A stretch of 64,000 nt of DNA, from the NCBI RefSeq assembly GCF_010731775.1, contig NZ_AP022590.1, positions 2,666,001 through 2,730,000 of the forward strand, given 5' to 3'. The translations under genes were made by a program, and so were the position numbers. Under the pieces are notes generated by a model. That model searched no databases, was not told the DNA's origin, and was given only the letters and a program-made list of their open reading frames with translations. The DNA is from Mycobacterium mantenii. Its GTDB lineage: Bacteria; Actinomycetota; Actinomycetes; Mycobacteriales; Mycobacteriaceae. Of this stretch, positions 52,895 through 60,508 are shown one piece after another (the first letter of the stretch is position 1; each line of letters starts with the position of its first letter).

Positions 52895-53626
52895 ATGCGA
52901 ACCGCATTGGTCACCGGCGGCAGCGGCGGGATCGGAAAAGGGTGCGCCCGCAAGCTGGTTGAGCGCGGCTACGACGTGGTGCTCTCGGCCCGCCGCGAGG
53001 CACCGTTGCGCGCGGCCGCCGAGGAGATCGGTGCCCGCCACATCGTGGCCGACGCGTCCGATCCGAACGGATTCTCCACTGCCATAAGCACATTGGAGAC
53101 GGTCGACCTGGTCGTGCACGCGGCCGGCGCACTCGGCGGAACCTACGCACGCAAGCAGACCTTCGAGCAGTGGCAGTCCATCATGTCGGCCAACCTGGAT
53201 TCGTGCTTCGTGGTGACGTCCGCGGTGCTGCCCAAGATGACAGCGGGCTCGCGGCTGGTGTTCATCTCGTCGTCGGCGGCGCACGAGCCGATGCCGGCCC
53301 GCACCGCCTACTCCGCGTCGAAGGCCGGCATGAACGCGTTCGCGCGGGCCCTGGCGCTCGAAGTCGACCGCGACGGCATCAGCGTGCACATCGTCACGCC
53401 GGGCCCGGTGGCCACCGAGATGCTGCAGGACGTTCCCTTCGAGATGTACGCGATTCAAGTGTCGGATGTCGCCGAGGCGGTTGCCTGGCTGGATACCGTC
53501 GACCCCTCGGTCGACCTGCCGGAGATCCGGCTGTCCGCCGTGGGGCGCGGCCCCTTCGCGCGACCGCCGGTCGTGCCCACCGAAGCCCGTCGCCGCGCGA
53601 GGTCTACGGCGCCGGAAAGGCCTTGA
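52895..53626 (+). CDS. Short-chain dehydrogenase/reductase (island member)
   Basis: A 243-residue SDR with TGGSGGIG at the nucleotide site, the NAAG-equivalent HAAGALGG, catalytic Ser in FISSSAAH, and YSASK (YxxxK). The C-terminal 20 residues are basic and low in structure. It lies 19 nt after the GntR gene and is likely co-transcribed, and overlaps the convergent LLM-type gene by 23 nt. It would oxidise a hydroxyl group on the catabolic substrate or intermediate. Confidence 0.9.
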   Translation: MRTALVTGGSGGIGKGCARKLVERGYDVVLSARREAPLRAAAEEIGARHIVADASDPNGFSTAISTLETVDLVVHAAGALGGTYARKQTFEQWQSIMSANLDSCFVVTSAVLPKMTAGSRLVFISSSAAHEPMPARTAYSASKAGMNAFARALALEVDRDGISVHIVTPGPVATEMLQDVPFEMYAIQVSDVAEAVAWLDTVDPSVDLPEIRLSAVGRGPFARPPVVPTEARRRARSTAPERP

Positions 53627-54455
53627 TCACCGATTCGCCGAACTCGCGCAGGGAGTCCGGCGCGGCGAAGTCGGCGAACCAGACGTAGAACCGCTCGACC
53701 CGCTGCGCGGCCAACCCACGGAAGTGCCCGATCAGCTCGTCGGCGTCGCCGCAGGCCAGTCCGGACCCGAGGTTGCCGAATCGCCGGGTGCTGACCTCGC
53801 GCACGGTGTCGGGATCGCTGCCCGACCGCACAAAGCCCACCATCTGCTGAATCGACATCCGGGCGGTTCCCGCGGACGGGGCGAGCTTCGGCAGCCTGTC
53901 GAGCTGGTTGGCCGGCAGATTCCACCAATCCGCGTATCTGCGAACGAGTTCCATCATCTTGGGTCCGCTCCCACCCAGAACCAGCGGTATCGGGTACGAC
54001 CGTCGCGGAGCCTGGCCGGATTGTTCGTCGTCGTCGCCCCAGTATCCCCTGATGAGTTCCAGGTGACGGCCGAGTTGTTCGACCCTGGCCCGCGGATCCT
54101 GCTGGCCGATATCGAATCTGGCGAATTCCGAGGGCCACGATCCCGCCCCGAGGCCCAACTCGAACCTGCCCTCCGAGGCCTCCGACAAGGTGACGGCCTG
54201 CTTTGCGAGCACGGCCGGATGCCGAAATGCGTCACACAGCACCAAATGCCCGATCCGCAACCGCTCGGTCCTGGCCGCGACCCAGGTGGCAATGCCCATT
54301 GCCTCCCAGATGCTTTCGTCGGGCAGCCCGGGAGCCTCGAGGTGGTCGATGAAGGCGATGCCGTCGAAGCCGCTGGCCTCGGCGTGACGTGCCCGGTCGG
54401 CGATGTCGGCCGCCGCCAACCTCACCTGCGGCAGGAACAGATACCACTCAGCCAT
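53604..54455 (-). CDS. LLM-class (luciferase-like, F420/FMN) oxidoreductase
   Basis: A 283-residue TIM-barrel protein of the luciferase-like monooxygenase group. It has ASGFDGIAFIDH near residue 30, RIGHLVLCDAFRHPAVLAK near 66-84 and GRFELGLGAGSWP near 95, all typical barrel segments, and IPLVLGGSGPKMM near 160. In mycobacteria such enzymes often use F420 rather than FMN. The ATG is the only start giving the family N-terminus. It is divergent from the acyl-CoA dehydrogenase operon. Confidence 0.85.
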   Translation of the reverse strand: MAEWYLFLPQVRLAAADIADRARHAEASGFDGIAFIDHLEAPGLPDESIWEAMGIATWVAARTERLRIGHLVLCDAFRHPAVLAKQAVTLSEASEGRFELGLGAGSWPSEFARFDIGQQDPRARVEQLGRHLELIRGYWGDDDEQSGQAPRRSYPIPLVLGGSGPKMMELVRRYADWWNLPANQLDRLPKLAPSAGTARMSIQQMVGFVRSGSDPDTVREVSTRRFGNLGSGLACGDADELIGHFRGLAAQRVERFYVWFADFAAPDSLREFGESVIKAFPAP

Positions 54456-54513
54456 GCGCCACCTATGCGTCCGGACCCGTGCGATTGACGGCACGGCTAG
54501 TTTATTATCTTTA

Positions 54514-54522
54514 CTATGTTAG
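54514..54522. promoter_or_regulatory. Shared element, copy 4: CTATGTTAG
   Basis: It is located 8 nt before the ATG of the first acyl-CoA dehydrogenase gene and within 60 nt of the divergent LLM gene. The preceding TTTA matches the copy at 47988. The TATGTT within it could be the -10 of a near-leaderless transcript. Confidence 0.5.
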
Positions 54523-54529
54523 AGGTCTT

Positions 54530-55600
54530 ATGGATGTCGGGCTGAACTCGGAGCAGCTCTCGCTGCGCGACACCGTACGCGGCATATTACGTACGGAGTG
54601 TCCGACCGATGCCGCTCGTCAAGCGATGACCGATCCGGAGCGCTGGCGCACGCTGTGGAAGACGGTCGTCGACCTCGGCTGGACCGAGCTCGCCGCCCCG
54701 GACGCCCCCGACTACGGACCGGTCGAGCTGGTCGTGGTTCTCGAGGAGTGCGGCGCCGCCCTCGCACCAATTCCGTTGCTGAGCAGCGTCGGTCTGGCCG
54801 CGGGCCTGTTGCGCAACAGCGGGCTCGACTCGGTGCTGACCGACATCGCCGGTGGTGCCGTGGCCACCGTGGCCCTGCACGCCCCGGGATCCCGACTGCC
54901 CGGGGCGCCGATGACCATGGGTCAGGGACGCCTGCGCGGCACGGCGGTCGCGGTCCCCAACCTCTCGCGCGCGGAGTTCGTCGTCACGCTGGCCCGCTCC
55001 GAGGACGGTGACACCGTGGTGGCGGTCGCCCGCTGCGGCGACGGAATCACCGCGGCGCCGGCGTCCGAATCCACCGATCCCGCTCAGCCATTGGCCGACC
55101 TCGAGATCGACACCGAGCCCGTCGCCGTGGCGCCGGTCGACCTCGAGGCGGCGTTGACGGCGCCGTGGGTGGCCTCGGCCGCCGACCTCCTCGGCGTGGC
55201 GAGCACGGCGTTGCACCGATCGGTCGAGCACGCAAAATCGCGGAGCCAGTTCGGCCGGCCGATCGGCGCATTCCAGGGCATCAAACACGCCCTGGCGGAC
55301 AACTACGTCGGCGTCGAGCGCGCCCGCAGCCTGACCTATGCGGCCGCGGCCCGGCTCGCCGACCCGACCACCCCGCCCGCCGAGGTGTGGACCGCCGCCG
55401 CGCTGGCCAAAGCGGCTGCCAACGACGCGGCGGCCAGTTGTGCGCGCACCGCGGTCCAGGTGCACGGCGCGCTCGGGCAGACCTGGGAGCACGACGCCCA
55501 CCTCTATGTCAGGCGCGCCTGGCAGGGCGCCGCCCTGCTGGGCGACAGCCGCGCCCTGTATTACGAGGCGGGTCGCCGATTCTGTGGGGGTGCGGCGTGA
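54530..55600 (+). CDS. Acyl-CoA dehydrogenase-like subunit (short type)
   Basis: A 356-residue ACAD-fold protein. It lacks the SEPEAGSD FAD-binding motif of the middle domain but has SRSQFGRPIGAFQGIKH in the C-terminal domain, the Arg/Gln/Phe contacts of the second FAD half-site. The same split occurs in actinobacterial steroid-catabolic heterotetrameric ACADs, in which each heterodimer holds one FAD. It is the first of four coupled genes (GTGA overlap with the next), so it probably pairs with the product of 55597. Confidence 0.85.
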   Translation: MDVGLNSEQLSLRDTVRGILRTECPTDAARQAMTDPERWRTLWKTVVDLGWTELAAPDAPDYGPVELVVVLEECGAALAPIPLLSSVGLAAGLLRNSGLDSVLTDIAGGAVATVALHAPGSRLPGAPMTMGQGRLRGTAVAVPNLSRAEFVVTLARSEDGDTVVAVARCGDGITAAPASESTDPAQPLADLEIDTEPVAVAPVDLEAALTAPWVASAADLLGVASTALHRSVEHAKSRSQFGRPIGAFQGIKHALADNYVGVERARSLTYAAAARLADPTTPPAEVWTAAALAKAAANDAAASCARTAVQVHGALGQTWEHDAHLYVRRAWQGAALLGDSRALYYEAGRRFCGGAA

Positions 55601-56697
55601 GCCCGGTGGTGGAGGAATTCGGCGCGTGGCTGGCGGAGTTTCTGCCCGACGACTACTACGCGAACTATCGGCAGTACCGCTGGGACCTGGGTTTGCGGCG
55701 CGATTACCAGCGGGCTTCGTTCGAGGCCGGCTGGCTACAACCGACCTGGCCGCGCAAGCACGGTGGCCGATCGCTGGGCTTGCGCGACGCGATGGAAGTC
55801 CGGATCGAGGCGGCGCTGCGGTCCGCGCCCAAGCTGCCGAATATTCAAGGCCCCGGTGTAGCCGCACCCGGCATCCGTCAGTTCGGCACGCCCGCCCAGG
55901 TCGAGCGGCTGCTCGTTCCGCTGCTGCGCGGTGACGAGTGGTGGGCGCTGGGCATGTCCGAGCCCGAGGCGGGGTCGGATTTCGCCGGTCTGCGTACCCG
56001 CGCGGAACGCGACGGCAACGTGTTCCGGGTCAACGGCCACAAGATCTGGACTACGCAAGCGCACGAGTCGCGATGGTGCACCTTGTATGCCCGCACGGAT
56101 CCGGATGCGCCGAAGCACCGTGGCATTTCGTGCTTCATCCTCGATCTGCATTCGCCCGGGGTCAGAATCGAGCCCATCCGGATGGCGTCGATCTCCGACG
56201 AGACGTTCTGCGAGGTCTTTCTCGATGACGTCGCGGTGCCGGCCGAGAATCTGCTGGGACCACTCAACGGTGGCTGGAATGTCGCGATGTCGTCGCTGCA
56301 CCATGAGCGCCAGATGATCTGGATCATGAATTGGGTCGAGATCAAACGCGGACTCGACTCGGTGCGCGATGCCGGCGCAGCGAGCCACGACGTGTACGCC
56401 GAACTCGGTTCGCTGCTCGCCGATGCCGAAGCGTTGCGGGCCACCGGATATCGCGCCTTGGGCAACGAACTCGCGGGCCGGCCCAGCCCGGAGGCCGACA
56501 CCATGAAGCTACTCGGATCGCTTACCTTGCAGCGTGTTTGGGAACTGAGTGCGGCCGCCGCGGGCCCCCGTTCGGCCACCGATCCGGATCTCTTGTTCGA
56601 ACGTCAGGACGCGTTGGCCGCGACCATCTACGGCGGAACGTCGGAGGTTCAGCGCAACATCATCGCCGAGCGGCTGCTCGGGCTGCCGAAGGGATGA
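55597..56697 (+). CDS. Acyl-CoA dehydrogenase (FadE-type, long subunit)
   Basis: A 366-residue ACAD with GMSEPEAGSDFAGLRTRA (FAD/isoalloxazine motif), KIWTTQAH, and the C-terminal YGGTSEVQRNIIAERLLGL adenine-binding segment. The middle lacks the RxQFGxxI motif that the preceding gene has, so the two are complementary. The GTG start overlaps the previous stop. It introduces an alpha,beta double bond in an acyl-CoA, passing electrons to ETF. Confidence 0.9.
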   Translation: MSPVVEEFGAWLAEFLPDDYYANYRQYRWDLGLRRDYQRASFEAGWLQPTWPRKHGGRSLGLRDAMEVRIEAALRSAPKLPNIQGPGVAAPGIRQFGTPAQVERLLVPLLRGDEWWALGMSEPEAGSDFAGLRTRAERDGNVFRVNGHKIWTTQAHESRWCTLYARTDPDAPKHRGISCFILDLHSPGVRIEPIRMASISDETFCEVFLDDVAVPAENLLGPLNGGWNVAMSSLHHERQMIWIMNWVEIKRGLDSVRDAGAASHDVYAELGSLLADAEALRATGYRALGNELAGRPSPEADTMKLLGSLTLQRVWELSAAAAGPRSATDPDLLFERQDALAATIYGGTSEVQRNIIAERLLGLPKG

Positions 56698-57851
56698 CGA
56701 CAATGGACTACGACCTCGGCGACGACGCCGGACAACTGCGCAGCCATCTGCGCGAGCTGGTTGCCAACCACATCCCGGCCGACTTCCTCGGTGCCTGCAC
56801 CGAAAACCCTCAGGACCTCGCCACCACCGAGACGTTCTGCAAACTGCTGGCCACCGAGGGGCTGCTGGCGCTGGCATGGCCGAAAGAGCATGGCGGCGGC
56901 GGTGGTTCGGTCTGGCAGCAGACGGTGCTGCGCGAGGAAATGTGGGCCCAGCACGAGCCGCGCGGTCCGCAGTACATGGGGATCAACTGGGTCGGTCCGG
57001 CACTCATGCGCTATGGGACGGAAGAACAGAAGGCCAAGCACCTGGCGGCCATCGCCTCCGGAGACGTGATCTGGTGCCAGGGCTTTTCCGAGCCGGAGGC
57101 CGGAACCGATCTGGTGTCGTTGCGCACCCGCGCAGTTGCCGACGGTGACGGGTGGCGCATCACCGGCCAGAAGGTGTGGACGTCGTATGCGCTGATGGCA
57201 TCCTGGTGCGTGTTGGCGGCGTGCACCGACCCCGAGGCCCCAAAGAACAAGCGGCTCACCCTTTTTCTGATTCCGATGGACCGTGCGGGCTTCACCGTAC
57301 GGCCGATTCCGTCGATGCTGGGACCGCACCACCTCAACGAAATGTTCCTGGACGACGTGCAGGCGTTTCCCGGCGACGTCCTGGGCGAGGTCGGCGACGG
57401 GTGGCGGGTGATGCGCGAGGCCCTGGCTTTCGAGCGGGTGGGCATCGCGCGCTACGCACGTTGCGAGTCGCTGCTCGAACGGATGCGCGCACAACTCGGC
57501 GAAGACTGGGACCGGCTGCCCGAAACGATCCGCACCCGGTGGGTGCGCGCGCTCGTCGACCTGCGGGTCGCCCGGTTGCTGGCCTATCGCGCCGTATCGC
57601 TGCAGGACGATCCGGCGGCGGGGGCGGCAGCCAGTGCCGCGCGCATCATCACCACGACGTGCGATCAACTGGTCGCCGAGCTGCTGTTCGACGTGCTGGG
57701 CCCGACGGCGCTGGACAGCGGCACCTCCGCGGCACTGCACGGAGCGATCGAAGACCACTGGCGCTACGCGCAGGCGGCCACCGTGGCATCGGGCACCATC
57801 GAGGTGCAACGCATGCTGGTGGCACGAGACGTATTGGGAGAACACAGGTGA
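56694..57851 (+). CDS. Acyl-CoA dehydrogenase (FadE-type, long subunit, second pair)
   Basis: A 385-residue ACAD with QGFSEPEAGTDLVSLRTRA and KVWTSYA in the middle domain and SGTIEVQRMLVARDVLG at the C-terminus. As in the 55597 protein, the RxQFG motif is absent. The ATG overlaps the previous stop as ATGA. It is followed, again by GTGA overlap, by a short ACAD that has the missing motif, so it forms the second candidate alpha/beta pair. Confidence 0.9.
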   Translation: MTTMDYDLGDDAGQLRSHLRELVANHIPADFLGACTENPQDLATTETFCKLLATEGLLALAWPKEHGGGGGSVWQQTVLREEMWAQHEPRGPQYMGINWVGPALMRYGTEEQKAKHLAAIASGDVIWCQGFSEPEAGTDLVSLRTRAVADGDGWRITGQKVWTSYALMASWCVLAACTDPEAPKNKRLTLFLIPMDRAGFTVRPIPSMLGPHHLNEMFLDDVQAFPGDVLGEVGDGWRVMREALAFERVGIARYARCESLLERMRAQLGEDWDRLPETIRTRWVRALVDLRVARLLAYRAVSLQDDPAAGAAASAARIITTTCDQLVAELLFDVLGPTALDSGTSAALHGAIEDHWRYAQAATVASGTIEVQRMLVARDVLGEHR

Positions 57852-58783
57852 AAACCGATCTACCACAAGACATCAGTGACTTCGCGGCGGTCGCCGGCAA
57901 GCGGCTCATCCGATTGGGTGGGCCGCCGGCCGCGCTGCGCGCCGAGACCGATGACGCCGTCCGGGATGCGGCGCGTACGGCGCTGAACGATGTCGGCGCG
58001 TTCGACCTCGACGTACGCTCGGCGTCCGATGACCTGATGGCCGGCGCGGTGCTCTGCCAGGCCGCCGGCGCCACCGTGCTCCCCTATCCATTGGTGGAGG
58101 AGCTGCTGGCGATCGACGGCGCGCGTCTGACCCTGGTCAATCCGACGGCCCCGCGCATCGACCACGGCGACCTGGCCGGTGACTGGATCGCCGCGGACCT
58201 GGATGGCAACCGGTACCGGCCGCAGCCGGCCTCGCGGACCGGCGCCAAGCTGGGGCCGTTCCTGGTCCCGGCCACCCTGAGCGCACCCGAGGGAACCGTG
58301 CCCGCCGCCGACGTTAACCTTCATCTCGTGCTGGGATCATGGTGGATTCTGGGAGCGGTGCAGCAGTCGTTGCGGATCGTCACCGACCACGTGCGCGCCC
58401 GGATTCAGTTCGGCAAGCCGCTCGCGGACTTTCAGGCCGTTCGGTTCGCCGTCGCGGATGCGGCCGTGGCGGTGCGCGGCCTGCACGAGCTCGCGAAGTT
58501 CACCATCTGCCGCCCCGAAACCCTTCCAGCGCAGATTCATTCGGCCGATGCTTTGGTTCTTCGATTGAAGGCCGCCGACACGGCTCGGCAGGTGATGCGC
58601 ACTTCCCACCAGTTGCTCGGAGCCTTGGGCTTCTGCGACGAGTCCGACGTCAGCGTGCTGGACCGGCACACCCAACCGCTGATGCGGTTGCCGCTGGGCA
58701 CCGAGGAACTCGCCCTGCGCCTGATTCCCTGCGTGTCGGACGGGTCATTGGAGACACTGTTCAGCGAGCCGGTGTCCGCATGA
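57848..58783 (+). CDS. Acyl-CoA dehydrogenase-like subunit (short type, second pair)
   Basis: A 311-residue truncated ACAD: no SEPxAGSD motif, but VRARIQFGKPLADFQAVRF near the middle of the C-terminal half. It is shorter than normal ACADs (about 380) because part of the N-terminal helical domain and middle domain is reduced. The start GTG overlaps the preceding stop. The MIRU-like repeat begins 10 nt after its stop codon. Confidence 0.85.
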   Translation: MKTDLPQDISDFAAVAGKRLIRLGGPPAALRAETDDAVRDAARTALNDVGAFDLDVRSASDDLMAGAVLCQAAGATVLPYPLVEELLAIDGARLTLVNPTAPRIDHGDLAGDWIAADLDGNRYRPQPASRTGAKLGPFLVPATLSAPEGTVPAADVNLHLVLGSWWILGAVQQSLRIVTDHVRARIQFGKPLADFQAVRFAVADAAVAVRGLHELAKFTICRPETLPAQIHSADALVLRLKAADTARQVMRTSHQLLGALGFCDESDVSVLDRHTQPLMRLPLGTEELALRLIPCVSDGSLETLFSEPVSA

Positions 58784-58792
58784 GCCGGCGTT

Positions 58793-58978
58793 GAGGAGGA
58801 GCGGCGCAGATGACCACCGCCGGCGACGATGCAGAGCAACGCGATGAGGAGGAGCGGCGCAGATGACCACCGCCCGCGACGATGCAGAGCAACGCGATGA
58901 GGAGGAGCGGCGCAGATGACCACCGCCCGCGACGATGCAGAGCAACGCGATGAGGAGGAGCGGCGCAGATGACCACCG
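58793..58978 (+). repeat. MIRU-like 53-bp tandem repeat, three and a half copies
   Basis: Copies start at 58793, 58846, 58899 and 58952 (the last 27 nt long). Every copy carries GAGGAGGAGCGGCGCAG followed by ATGACCACC, that is, a Shine-Dalgarno and start codon. In copies 1 to 3 the ATG opens an 18-codon frame (58810, 58863, 58916; product MTTARDDAEQRDEEERRR, with Gly in place of Arg in copy 1) whose TGA overlaps the next ATG as ATGA. The fourth ATG is the start of the CoA ligase. MIRUs of mycobacteria are known to have just this overlapping start-stop form, and 53-bp variants are described. Confidence 0.85.
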
Positions 58979-60468
58979 AACCCGTCGCGGCCGCGGTGAC
59001 ACCCAACCCGCTCGAGGACGGGATCCCGTTCGGGATCAAGCTGCAACAGCTCGCCGAGGAGCGGCGCGACGATCTCGGGGTGACGATTGTCGCGCTCGAC
59101 GGCAGCGCGACCTCGCTGACCTTCGGTGAACTCGATGCCCGCGCCAACCAGTGGGGCCGGGCACTGGCCGGCAAAGGAGCGCAAAAGGGTTCCCTTGTGG
59201 CACTGGCCATTCCGAACTCGGTGCATCTGGTACTGGCGACTCTCGGGTGCTGGAAGATCGGCGCGGTTCCCGTCCCCATGCACTGGGATCTCCCCGAATG
59301 GGAGCGGGACCGGGTGCGCGACGTAATCGACCCCGCCGTCGTCGTCGACGAAAAGACACGGTGGGAATTGGAGACCTGCGCCGCCGGCGAGTCCGCAAGC
59401 CCGCTGCCCCCCGTCGTTTCCCCGCATGTCAACGGCATCTGCAGCAGCGGTTCGACCGGCGTCCCCAAAGTGATCCTCAGCTTGGCACCGTCGCTGTGGA
59501 CGCCTCAGCACGGCGAGCCGTTCCTGTCGAACTGGACGCCGGTGGCGCAGCCGCAGACCATCATGGTGCCCGCGCCCATGTATCACACCAACGGCTTCGC
59601 CACCTTCTTCTTCCTGCTGGCCGGCGACCACCTTGTCATCCTCGAAAAGTTCGACGCCGCACTGGTGTTGGATGTGATCGAACGATTTCGGATCACCAAC
59701 TTCACGGCCACGCCCACGATGCTGGCGCGCATCGCGGCCCGGCCCGACGTTCGGCAGCGAGACCTGTCCAGCGTCGTCTTCATCCTGCAGGGCGCCGCTG
59801 TGATGCCGCCGTCGCTGATGCACACCTGGTTTGAACTGCTGAGCCCGGAGCAGATCGTGTCGGCGTACGGCATGACGGAGAACCTCGGGCTCACCGCGCT
59901 GCGGGGCGACGAGTGGCTCGCTCATCCGGGCAGTGTGGGCCGCGGTTTCCGGGAGACCGAGATTCGCATTCTCGACGCCGCAAGGAAACCGCTTGGCCCC
60001 GGTGAACACGGCGAGATATACCTGCGCGCACCGATGAGTGCGGGATCCCGCTACCTGGGTGGTGCGGCACCGCTGCCTTCGACCGAGGACGGCTTCCGCT
60101 CCGCGGGCGACATCGGCCACCTCGACGAGGACGGCTTCCTCTACATCGTCGATCGCCGCGTCGACATGATCGTCACCGGCGGAGCCAACGTCTTTCCAGC
60201 CGAGGTCGAGTCGGCGCTCGCCGGCCACCCCCACATCGCCGACGTGGTGGTCATCGGGTTGTCCGATACGCAGTGGGGACGCCGGGTGCATGCGGTGATT
60301 GAGGCCGCGGAGGGCGCACCGCTGACCGAACAACAGGTGATCGAGTACGCGAAGGGCCGGCTGGCTCACTACAAGGCCCCCAAGACCGTCGAATTCGTCG
60401 ACGCGATTCCCCGCACCGCGGCGACCAAGGTCAACCGCTCGGCGATGATCGAAGCGCGGGGCGGCTGA
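58969..60468 (+). CDS. Acyl-CoA synthetase (AMP-forming, FadD-type), second
   Basis: A 499-residue ligase with the ANL motifs SSGSTGVPKV near 160, YGMTENLG near 300, the IVDRRVDMIVTGGANVFP hinge near 390-407 and the C-terminal catalytic Lys in TAATKVNR. The phosphate loop has Ser-Ser-Gly-Ser in place of the common T-S-G-T. The start ATG is the last one in the MIRU-like array, so its translation is probably coupled to the mini-ORFs before it and to the ACAD operon. The substrate is probably the same acid series as the island's other enzymes. Confidence 0.9.
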   Translation: MTTEPVAAAVTPNPLEDGIPFGIKLQQLAEERRDDLGVTIVALDGSATSLTFGELDARANQWGRALAGKGAQKGSLVALAIPNSVHLVLATLGCWKIGAVPVPMHWDLPEWERDRVRDVIDPAVVVDEKTRWELETCAAGESASPLPPVVSPHVNGICSSGSTGVPKVILSLAPSLWTPQHGEPFLSNWTPVAQPQTIMVPAPMYHTNGFATFFFLLAGDHLVILEKFDAALVLDVIERFRITNFTATPTMLARIAARPDVRQRDLSSVVFILQGAAVMPPSLMHTWFELLSPEQIVSAYGMTENLGLTALRGDEWLAHPGSVGRGFRETEIRILDAARKPLGPGEHGEIYLRAPMSAGSRYLGGAAPLPSTEDGFRSAGDIGHLDEDGFLYIVDRRVDMIVTGGANVFPAEVESALAGHPHIADVVVIGLSDTQWGRRVHAVIEAAEGAPLTEQQVIEYAKGRLAHYKAPKTVEFVDAIPRTAATKVNRSAMIEARGG

Positions 60469-60508
60469 GCGCTCGGAGCCGGGTGATGCTCCTATCTGTG
60501 TTACGGGG

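Noticed and set aside
54455..54530. TATGTT before the first ACAD gene as only a promoter hexamer
   Set aside because: Not fully excluded, but the longer 9-bp match and shared flanks in four divergent regions make an operator-like role worth reporting; it is stated as a caveat in the finding.
58793..58978. CRISPR-like reading of the tandem repeat
   Set aside because: The units are directly abutting and identical throughout, with no unique spacers and no cas genes; the start/stop overlap points to a MIRU.
38712..60468. KstR or KstR2 regulated cholesterol locus
   Set aside because: No match to the palindromes known for those regulators was seen in the intergenic regions, and the signature ring-cleavage and mce4 genes are missing.
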